Shown piece after piece: positions 18,172-25,330 of a stretch of DNA of 63,072 nt. Position 1 is the first letter of the stretch. The number at the start of each line of letters is the position of its first letter. Origin of the DNA: Sulfitobacter litoralis (GTDB taxonomy: Bacteria > Pseudomonadota > Alphaproteobacteria > Rhodobacterales > Rhodobacteraceae); the NCBI RefSeq assembly GCF_900103185.1, contig NZ_FNJD01000022.1:1-63072 (forward strand), written 5' to 3'. A model generated the notes under the pieces. The model searched no databases. It was given only the letters and a program-made list of their open reading frames with translations, and was not told the DNA's origin. Both the position numbers and the translations under genes were made by a program.

Positions 18172-18223
18172 TGGGGCCCGAACCCTACACATTGGCAAAG
18201 CCCCGGTCAGGAAGTTGCCAAAA

Positions 18224-19213
18224 CTACACACGCTCAATGATTTTCTCCCCGAACAAGCCCTGCGGACGGAACACCAGAAAGATCAGCGCCAACATGTAAG
18301 CAAACCAGTTCTCAGTTGCACCGCCAAGGAAAGGCGCACCGATCAGGAATTCGAACAGTTTCTCACCCACACCAATGATCAAGCCGCCCACGATGGCACC
18401 GGGAATAGAGGTGAACCCCCCAAGCATCAGCACCGGTAACGCCTTGAGCGCGATCAGCGAGAGCGAGAATTGAACCCCCGATTTCGTGCCCCACATGATG
18501 CCTGCCACCAGTGCGACAAAGCCCGCCAACGACCACACGAGGATCCAGATAAAGTTCAGCGACACGCCGACCGACAAAGCCGCTTGGTGGTCATCCGCCA
18601 CTGCCCGCATGGCGCGGCCCTGCTTGGTGTATTGTGCAAACATCACCAGCCCGATCACCAGCAACGCGGCGATAATGCTGGCTACGATATCCAGATTATC
18701 AATGAAGAACCCGTAGCCAAAGGCGTTAAAAGTGGTGTCGTCGATCCAGGTGTTCAAACCCTGCGGCAGGCCCACATCCATAGATTTGATGTCGGACCCC
18801 CACATCAGATCGCCCACCCCTTCAAGGAAATAGGCCAGACCGATGGTCGCCATGAACAGGATGATCGGCTCTTGCCCGACCAGATGGCGAAACACCAACC
18901 GCTGGACCGCATAAGCCAGACCGATCATCACCACCATGGTCAGCAAGATCGCAAGGAACGCCGGTACATGCCATCCGAAATGGTGAATATCCGTGCCCAG
19001 GATCGCGTTGATCAGATGGCTGAACGGCACCTGCCCGTCGATGATCCCGGCAAGAGTCAGAGCCGCGAACAGCGCCATCACCCCTTGGGCATAGTTGAAA
19101 ATACCCGAGGCTTTGTAGATCAGAACAAACCCCAACGCGACCAGTGCATACAGCACGCCCGCCATCAGACCGTTCAGGAACACCTCGATTGTAAAGGCCA
19201 GTTGCTCAGGCAT
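18224..19213 (-). CDS. livH: branched-chain-type ABC transporter permease LivH
   Basis: This 329-residue inner-membrane permease has about eight to nine membrane segments and forms the channel with LivM. The N-terminal NGLMAGVLYALVALGFVLIY is the LivH signature. MRAVADDHQAALSVGV is the loop that contacts the ATPase. GAGGAGGG precedes the start. It sits between livG (35 bases upstream) and livM. Confidence 0.93.
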   Translation of the reverse strand: MPEQLAFTIEVFLNGLMAGVLYALVALGFVLIYKASGIFNYAQGVMALFAALTLAGIIDGQVPFSHLINAILGTDIHHFGWHVPAFLAILLTMVVMIGLAYAVQRLVFRHLVGQEPIILFMATIGLAYFLEGVGDLMWGSDIKSMDVGLPQGLNTWIDDTTFNAFGYGFFIDNLDIVASIIAALLVIGLVMFAQYTKQGRAMRAVADDHQAALSVGVSLNFIWILVWSLAGFVALVAGIMWGTKSGVQFSLSLIALKALPVLMLGGFTSIPGAIVGGLIIGVGEKLFEFLIGAPFLGGATENWFAYMLALIFLVFRPQGLFGEKIIERV

Positions 19214-19248
19214 ATCAGACCCTCCTCATCGCAAAACCAGTGGCAAAA

Positions 19249-20067
19249 TCAGTCATGGGCAACCCCCAGATACGCGTCGATCACGTCTTGATTGTTGCGC
19301 ACCTCGCTTGGGGTGCCGTCGCCGATCTTCTTGCCGTAATCCATCACAACCACGCGGTCGCTCAAGTCCATCACAACGCCCATGTCATGTTCGATCAGGG
19401 CAATCGTCGTACCAAATTCATCGTTCACATCCAGAATAAAGCGGCTCATGTCCTCTTTTTCCTCTACGTTCATCCCCGCCATCGGTTCGTCCAGCAGCAA
19501 GATTGACGGCTCGGCAGCCAGCGCGCGCGCCAGCTCGACACGTTTCTTCAACCCATAAGACAGCCGCGACACGGGCGTCTTGCGGATCGCCTGAATCTCA
19601 AGGAAATCGATGATCTTTTCGGCGACTTCGCGGTTCGCGGTCTCTTCGCGCTCTGCCTTGCCCTTCCAGATCGACTGCCAGAACATGCCGGTCTTCATAT
19701 TGGTCAAACGCCCGGTCATGACGTTATCCAGCACCGACATCCCTTCGAACAGGGCGATGTTCTGGAACGTGCGTGCGATGCCCTGCTGCGCCACCTCGTA
19801 AGGTTTCATCGACGGACGTGGGGCCCCCTTGTACCAAACCTCGCCTTCCTGCGGCACATAGAACCCGCTGATCACGTTCAGCATGGATGACTTGCCGGCG
19901 CCGTTCGGTCCGATGATGGCGCGAATCTCGCCCTGACGGATATCGAAGGAGATATCCTTGATCGCCTCTACCCCACCAAACCGCAGGGTGATGTTTTTCA
20001 TTTCCATCACAACGGGGCCAATCTGGCGCCCATCCGCTGTGACATAGCCGTCGGTCATATCTTTCAC
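19249..20067 (-). CDS. livG: branched-chain-type ABC transporter ATP-binding protein LivG
   Basis: This 272-residue cytoplasmic ATPase pairs with LivF. Walker A is GPNGAGKSS, the signature region is LSYGLKKRVELARALA (the LSYG form normal for LivG), and Walker B is ILLLDEPMAGMN, with the switch histidine in IEHDMGVV. Three starts are possible: TTG at 20085, GTG at 20067 and ATG at 20058. I prefer GTG 20067 because AAGGGGG sits at the right distance, but the ATG cannot be excluded. The leader repeat at 20080-20100 adjoins the ribosome site. Confidence 0.9.
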   Translation of the reverse strand: MKDMTDGYVTADGRQIGPVVMEMKNITLRFGGVEAIKDISFDIRQGEIRAIIGPNGAGKSSMLNVISGFYVPQEGEVWYKGAPRPSMKPYEVAQQGIARTFQNIALFEGMSVLDNVMTGRLTNMKTGMFWQSIWKGKAEREETANREVAEKIIDFLEIQAIRKTPVSRLSYGLKKRVELARALAAEPSILLLDEPMAGMNVEEKEDMSRFILDVNDEFGTTIALIEHDMGVVMDLSDRVVVMDYGKKIGDGTPSEVRNNQDVIDAYLGVAHD

Positions 20068-20079
20068 GCCGCAGCCCCC

Positions 20080-20100
20080 TTCCAAATGGTCTTAAAATCC
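20080..20100 (-). repeat. leader repeat copy 2 (upstream of livG)
   Basis: This is the second copy of the element at 18152-18171, differing by one substitution and one inserted A. Having two copies in one operon, both next to translation start sites, suggests a duplicated leader or a common RNA or protein target. Confidence 0.7.
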
Positions 20101-20143
20101 ACTGCGCAACCGCAGCGCCCGCATGATCCGTTTGATGTCATGC

Positions 20144-22114
20144 TCATTGCGCGGCCATCTTGCGGGTGTCTGCGAACACCTTGGCGTCGCGCACCTCCAG
20201 CGTGGCCGCAATCGACCCCTTGCGCCCGTCTTCATAGGTCACTTCGGTGACCGTGCTGACCGAAGGCGACCCGTCGTAGAGGGCGGTGATGATGTCATCG
20301 AACTTCTCGCCGATGACTTTGCGCCGCACTTTGCGCGTGCGCGTCAACTCTCCGTCGTCGGCATCAAGCTCTTTGTGCAGCACGACAAAGCGATGCACCT
20401 GACAACCCGACAGCATTTCATCCTCGGCGATAGAGGCGTTGACCTCTTCCACATGGCTCTGGATCGTGTCCATTACTTGGGGATGCCGCGCCAGTTCTTG
20501 ATAGGACGCATAGCCGATGTTGTTGCGCTCCGCCCAGTTTCCGACCGCGGTCAGGTCGATGTTGATAAAGGCAGTGCAGGCGTCGCGTCCGTTGCCAAAC
20601 ACCACCGCTTCAAGGATGTTGGGGAAGAACTTCAGCTTATTCTCCACGTATTTCGGCGCGAACAGGCTGCCATCGGCCATTTTGCCCACATCCTTGGCCC
20701 GGTCGATAATGCGCAGATGGCCCGAGCTTTCCTCGATAAAGCCAGCGTCACCGGTCGCGACCCAACCCTCGGCATCCTTGGTATCTGCGGTGCTCTCGGG
20801 GTTTTTGTAATACTCGACGAAAACGCCGGGGCTACGGTAGAAGACTTCGCCATTCTCAGCGATCTTGAGTTCTACGCCGGGGCAGGTCACGCCGACCGTG
20901 TCACTACGCACTTCGCCGTCCGGCTGCGCGGTGATAAACACCGTCGCCTCTGTTTGTCCGTAAAGCTGTTTCAAGTTGATCCCGAGCGAGCGATAGAAAT
21001 CGAAGATCTCCGGCCCGATCGCCTCGCCCGCGGTATAACCGACGCGCACGCGGCTGAGGCCCAGCGTGTTTTTCAGCGGGCCATAGATCATCAGCTCGCC
21101 CAGGGCATATTTCGCGCGGTCCATCGCGCCGATGGATTTACCGTCCAGAATGGCGGGGCCAACCCTGCGCGCATGGGCCATGAATTTATCGAACAGCCAC
21201 TTCTTGAACCGGCTCGCGTCCTCCATCCGGATCATCACCGATGTCAGCTGGGTTTCAAATACACGGGGCGGGGCAAAGTAGTAGGTCGGGCCGATTTCGC
21301 GCAAATCAACATGCATCGTATCAGCTGATTCAGGGCAGTTCGTGCAAAACCCCGTCCACAGCGCCTGCCCTACGGAAAAGATAAAATCCCCCACCCAAGC
21401 CATCGGCAGGTAGGCCAGAATATCGTCGGTCTGGCGCAACTTGTCGAAGGCAGAAGAAGATTTGGCTGTCTCGATAATGTTGCGGTTGCTCAGCACCACC
21501 CCCTTGGGCTTGCCCGTGGTGCCCGAGGTGTAAAGCATGACGCCGGTGCTGTCGTAATCCAGCTTGGCCTGACGTGCCTCAAGCTCTTTGATGTGTTTAT
21601 CGCGTGCCTTGCGGCCCATGTCTTGGACGGCGCTATATTGGTCCAGCGCGGCGTGATCGTATTTGCGCAAGCCGCGCGGATCGAGATAGATCATACGTTC
21701 GAACTGGGTCAGCTGGTTTTGAACATCCAGCACCTTATCGACCTGTTCCTGGTCGCCCACGATGGCAAACCGTGCGCCGCAATGGTCCAGCACATAGGCC
21801 ATCTCTTCGGCGTTAGCGTCCTGATACAGCGGCACAGGCACGGCACCGACCATCTCTGCGGCCATCATGGCCCAATAGAGATAGGGACGATTGCGGCCGA
21901 TGATGGCGATAAAGTCACCCTCGTTCGCGCCCAGCTCCAGCAGGCCAAGCGCAAGCGCCTCGACCTCGTCGCGGGTCTGTGCCCACGTCCAGCTTTGCCA
22001 GATGCCATATTCCTTTTCGCGATACGCAGGCGCGTTCGCAAATTGCTTTGCATTACGATGCAGCAGCGCCGGAACCGATTGCGGTCCGTCGGCGCTCACG
22101 AGCGTGTGAGCCAA
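20144..22114 (-). CDS. long-chain-type acyl-CoA synthetase (AMP-binding) of the transporter operon
   Basis: This 656-residue ANL enzyme should activate a carboxylic acid with ATP and CoA. It has the canonical phosphate loop YTSGTTGKPKG (about residue 200), the adenine motif YGQTEATVFI and WVATGDAGF. The C-terminal catalytic lysine region (TRTRKVRRKVIGEKF) is present. The start is TTG at 22114, behind GGGAGG at seven bases; the in-frame TTG at 22129 would place that site inside the gene. First gene of the operon, with livG starting 76 bases after its stop. Import coupled to CoA activation is the natural reading. The substrate is not evident. Confidence 0.9.
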   Translation of the reverse strand: MAHTLVSADGPQSVPALLHRNAKQFANAPAYREKEYGIWQSWTWAQTRDEVEALALGLLELGANEGDFIAIIGRNRPYLYWAMMAAEMVGAVPVPLYQDANAEEMAYVLDHCGARFAIVGDQEQVDKVLDVQNQLTQFERMIYLDPRGLRKYDHAALDQYSAVQDMGRKARDKHIKELEARQAKLDYDSTGVMLYTSGTTGKPKGVVLSNRNIIETAKSSSAFDKLRQTDDILAYLPMAWVGDFIFSVGQALWTGFCTNCPESADTMHVDLREIGPTYYFAPPRVFETQLTSVMIRMEDASRFKKWLFDKFMAHARRVGPAILDGKSIGAMDRAKYALGELMIYGPLKNTLGLSRVRVGYTAGEAIGPEIFDFYRSLGINLKQLYGQTEATVFITAQPDGEVRSDTVGVTCPGVELKIAENGEVFYRSPGVFVEYYKNPESTADTKDAEGWVATGDAGFIEESSGHLRIIDRAKDVGKMADGSLFAPKYVENKLKFFPNILEAVVFGNGRDACTAFINIDLTAVGNWAERNNIGYASYQELARHPQVMDTIQSHVEEVNASIAEDEMLSGCQVHRFVVLHKELDADDGELTRTRKVRRKVIGEKFDDIITALYDGSPSVSTVTEVTYEDGRKGSIAATLEVRDAKVFADTRKMAAQ

Positions 22115-22186
22115 ATGTCTTCCTCCCAAACCCTGCTCTTTTTCGGCAGGTCGATCGCTGGTGCGATTCTGATGTCACACCATGAT

Positions 22187-22210
22187 GTTGACCCGATGCT
22201 CTGCGTCAAC
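22187..22210. promoter_or_regulatory. inverted repeat in the divergent control region
   Basis: GTTGAC (22187-22192) and GTCAAC (22205-22210) form a perfect dyad with a 12-base spacer, roughly two helical turns, between the synthetase operon and the kinase gene. Each arm also contains a TTGAC -35-like element facing outward. This would suit an operator for the divergent units; the response regulator at 24228 is the obvious candidate ligand. No binding evidence exists. Confidence 0.4.
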
Positions 22211-22320
22211 TTTTACCTAATGATTTCTCAATTCTAACGAATTGTAACAGGCGTGATTTCCCAAGGTTGCGCTTGGCGGCACCTTGGGGATGGTGCAGTC
22301 TGCCGCCGGGGGGAGGACGC

Positions 22321-24231
22321 ATGCAGATCGACGATCATCAGACAAAACTCATGACGGCTGCGGGGCTGAACCTGATCGCGCAAGCGCTGACGATCTATGA
22401 CGCGGATTTGCGGCTGGTGCTGTGTAATGCACCGTTCCAGCAGATGTTTGACCTCCCCAAAGCGCTGGTCACCCCCGGCGCGAGCTTTCAAGAAACGATC
22501 ACCCTGCTGGCACAGTTGGGAGAATACGGTGACGTGGACGACGTGGCGCATTTTGTGGCCGAAAGGGTGGAACAGGCCCGCGCGTTTGAAGCGCATTATA
22601 TGGAACGTACCCGCGCCAATGGCCGCACCATCTCGGTCGAAGGGTCGCCCCTGCCCCAAGGCGGCTGGGTCACCGTCTACACCGACATCACCCGCACCAA
22701 ACAGCAAGAGGCACTGCTGCGCGCGCGGTCTGATGCGCTGTCGGGGCAGGTGCTGGCCCACGCCGAAGAACTGTCAGCCACCAACCGCGAACTTGCCGCG
22801 ATGAACACCGCGCTGGAAGAGGCGAAACGCCAGCTTACCCTGTCCGAAGCCCGCACGCGGCTGACCACAGAAATGATGCCGGCCCATATCGCCCATGTGG
22901 ATGCAAACGCCTGTTACACCTATTCAAACCGGCGGTTGGCCTCTGTCATGCCGGGGCGGCGCGCGGACCTGATCGGCCGCCATATTACCGAGGTTCTGGG
23001 CAAGCAGGCCTACGACTCTATCGCCCCCTCGCTCACCCAAGCCTTTGCCGGAAAGCCGTCGGTGATCGAATTCACGGACGAGATGAGTGCCCGGCGCATC
23101 CGCGGAGCGTTTACCCCCGATACAAACGGCGGGGTCTATATCCTGTCGATGGATGTGACCGAGGAAACCCAGAACCGTGTCGCGCTGCAGCAGACCCGCC
23201 GGCGCGAGATCGCGGCGCAGGTGATTTCGGGGCTGGCGCATGATTTTTCCAACTTACTGACGATCATCCTTGGCCTGCAGTCCCGGCTGGGGCGGCTGGA
23301 CGGCCAACCGGCAGAGGCGGCCCCCCTCATCGAAGGCACTCTTGCCGCGGCGCGCCGGGGCGGCACGTTGCTTAGCTCTATTGCCGATATGACGGGCGCG
23401 CGCACGCTGCGTCCGACCGCGACCCATATCCCGCGGCTGCTTGAAGATCTGACCCTGATCGCGCGCCCCACCCTGCCCAAGGGCATGACCCTGAGCATCG
23501 ACAACCAGATGGGTGACACCCCCGTGCTGCTGGACAGCGGGTTGGTGCAGGACGGGCTGCTGAACCTGATCCTGAACGCCCGCGATGCCTGCGGGGCTGC
23601 GGGGGCGATCTCGCTTGAAGTACGACAGGTCCATGACACATGGATCGAATGGGTCTTGCGCGATACCGGCCCCGGTTTTTCGCCCTCGGCGCTGGAGCAC
23701 GGGTTTGATCCGTTTTTTACGACCAAAGGGGCCGAAGGATCGGGGCTGGGGCTGCCGATGGTCTATGATATGGTGAAATCGGCGGGGGGCGATCTGCGCC
23801 TTGGCAATACGGCCCATGGCGCGCAGGTGACCATGCGGCTGCCCTACCGCCCCGCCGTCGCTGCCACCACCGGGCTGGTGTTGCTGGTCGAAGACGCCGA
23901 TGATCTGCGCGCGCTCGTGCGGGATATGCTGATGGGCCTGGGCCATTCCGTGATCGAAGCTGCCAGCGCGGACGAAGCGACCGCGCTACTCGCCGATCTG
24001 CCCGATATCGCGCTGATCCTGTCTGACATCCAGCTTGTCGGCGAGGCGACAGGGCTGGACCTTGCCAAACGGCTACCACCCGACGCGCCGCCACTGGTGC
24101 TGATGACCTCGCTGCCGCCCGATGACGCCCAGTTCCTAGAGGCGCAAACCCTCGCACCCGTGCTGCGCAAACCGTTCGAAGCCGCGGACCTGACCGCATT
24201 GATTGCCCCGAAAGAGATCGCCGCCCAATGA
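22321..24231 (+). CDS. PAS-domain hybrid sensor histidine kinase with C-terminal receiver
   Basis: This 636-residue kinase has no membrane segments, so it should sense a cytoplasmic signal. An N-terminal PAS-like domain (about 15-125) is followed by a coiled coil (130-180) and a second PAS (185-285). The dimerisation box has GLAHDFSNLLTIILGL with phospho-acceptor His308. The ATPase domain has LNLILNARDAC, DTGPGFS and GSGLGLPMVYD. A receiver domain (about 520-630) has LLVEDADD and the phospho-acceptor Asp in LSDIQL. GGAGG supports the ATG at 22321. It overlaps the response-regulator gene by four bases and is divergent from the transporter operon. Confidence 0.9.
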   Translation: MQIDDHQTKLMTAAGLNLIAQALTIYDADLRLVLCNAPFQQMFDLPKALVTPGASFQETITLLAQLGEYGDVDDVAHFVAERVEQARAFEAHYMERTRANGRTISVEGSPLPQGGWVTVYTDITRTKQQEALLRARSDALSGQVLAHAEELSATNRELAAMNTALEEAKRQLTLSEARTRLTTEMMPAHIAHVDANACYTYSNRRLASVMPGRRADLIGRHITEVLGKQAYDSIAPSLTQAFAGKPSVIEFTDEMSARRIRGAFTPDTNGGVYILSMDVTEETQNRVALQQTRRREIAAQVISGLAHDFSNLLTIILGLQSRLGRLDGQPAEAAPLIEGTLAAARRGGTLLSSIADMTGARTLRPTATHIPRLLEDLTLIARPTLPKGMTLSIDNQMGDTPVLLDSGLVQDGLLNLILNARDACGAAGAISLEVRQVHDTWIEWVLRDTGPGFSPSALEHGFDPFFTTKGAEGSGLGLPMVYDMVKSAGGDLRLGNTAHGAQVTMRLPYRPAVAATTGLVLLVEDADDLRALVRDMLMGLGHSVIEAASADEATALLADLPDIALILSDIQLVGEATGLDLAKRLPPDAPPLVLMTSLPPDDAQFLEAQTLAPVLRKPFEAADLTALIAPKEIAAQ

Positions 24232-24929
24232 CCCGCCCCCTTGTCACCATTCTGGACGATGAACCCGAAATCCGCACCCTTCTGGCTGTCGCGCTGGAGG
24301 AAGCGGGCTTTGACACGCTCTCGTTCGGCCGCGCCCGCGCGTTCGAGGCCGCTTTGGCGACCCACACCCCCGACGTTTGCCTTGTCGACCTGTCCCTGCC
24401 GGATTCCGACGGGCTGACTTTGGTGCACCGTCTCGCGTTGGAACAGGGTGCGATTGTTATCATCATCTCGGGGCGCGCTCAGGTGCAGGACCGCGTCACG
24501 GGGCTGGAGCTTGGGGCCGATGATTATATCATCAAACCCTTTGATCCGGCCGAAGTCGTCGCCCGTATCCGCGCCCGCTTGCGCAGCGCCAAGCCGTCCC
24601 CGCAGGCAGGCACGGTCGCGGCGTTCAGCGGCTGGAAAGCGCATTTCGACCGCTACGCGCTGGAGGATGACACCGGTGCCGAAATCCCGTTTTCCCATGC
24701 CGAGGGGGAGGTCCTGCGCCTGTTTCTCGACGCGCCCAAACGCCTGCTGAGCCGCGCACAGATGCAGTCAAGCTTGGGCGGCGTCGCCTCTGAAAGCTTT
24801 GACAGGGCGATGGATGTCCGCATCTCTCGTTTGCGGACCAAGCTGCGCGAAGACCCCAAGAACCCCCAGCTTATCAAGACAATCTATGGGGCGGGCTATA
24901 TCTTTCTGGGCGACGTTACATGGAGCTGA
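24228..24929 (+). CDS. OmpR-family response regulator
   Basis: The 233-residue regulator has an N-terminal receiver with acidic pocket ILDDEPE and phospho-acceptor Asp54 in CLVDLSLPDSDG. The switch residues are IIISGRA and the conserved Lys is in DYIIKPF. The C-terminal winged-helix DNA-binding domain runs from about residue 135, with RAMDVRISRLRTKLREDP and IKTIYGAGYIF. Its ATG overlaps the kinase stop (ATGA), so the pair is translationally coupled and almost certainly cognate. The neighbouring transporter operon and its own promoter are the likely targets. Confidence 0.93.
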   Translation: MTRPLVTILDDEPEIRTLLAVALEEAGFDTLSFGRARAFEAALATHTPDVCLVDLSLPDSDGLTLVHRLALEQGAIVIIISGRAQVQDRVTGLELGADDYIIKPFDPAEVVARIRARLRSAKPSPQAGTVAAFSGWKAHFDRYALEDDTGAEIPFSHAEGEVLRLFLDAPKRLLSRAQMQSSLGGVASESFDRAMDVRISRLRTKLREDPKNPQLIKTIYGAGYIFLGDVTWS

Positions 24930-25012
24930 CACCCCTTTCATGTCCCATCTTTTTAGCGTCGACATGAACCTTGGTATTGCGCGCCTGCCCTGTCGCCCGT
25001 TAGATTCCACCG

Positions 25013-25240
25013 ATGATCGAATGTTTGCTCTACCGGACCAATGTGGCCCAACGACGGCTGTTTTACCGCGTGGAAATCGCGATGAACCTCTTTAGCGAAG
25101 TATCCGTACTGCGCGAATGGGGTGTGGCCGGCGGACAACCCAAAGCGGTCATCCAGTGTTTCGGCAACTTGCGCGAGGCGTCAAAAATGGCCGACCGCTA
25201 TCGCAACCGTGCTGAACGCCGCGGGTATCTACGCCACTGA
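25013..25240 (+). CDS. small WGR-domain protein
   Basis: The 75-residue protein is essentially a single WGR fold. It opens MIECLLYRTNVAQRRLFYRV and has the core SVLREWGVAGGQPKAV, then a helical end rich in Arg (MADRYRNRAERRGYL). WGR domains are nucleic-acid-associated modules in PARPs and bacterial regulators; stand-alone versions have no established function. The third residue of the WGR motif is Val here. It follows the response regulator by 83 bases on the same strand and might be cotranscribed. Confidence 0.75.
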   Translation: MIECLLYRTNVAQRRLFYRVEIAMNLFSEVSVLREWGVAGGQPKAVIQCFGNLREASKMADRYRNRAERRGYLRH

Positions 25241-25330
25241 ACCTAAATAGATATCGAGCCGGGCCGGCATCTGCCCCAACGTCTCAGGCGATATTGTGGT
25301 CGCGCAAAAGGTTGGGGTTGATTTGCAGGG

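Noticed and set aside
25274..25317. CCCCAAC / GTTGGGG inverted repeat after fdhF as a terminator
   Set aside because: The loop is 30 bases and no T run follows; too weak to annotate.
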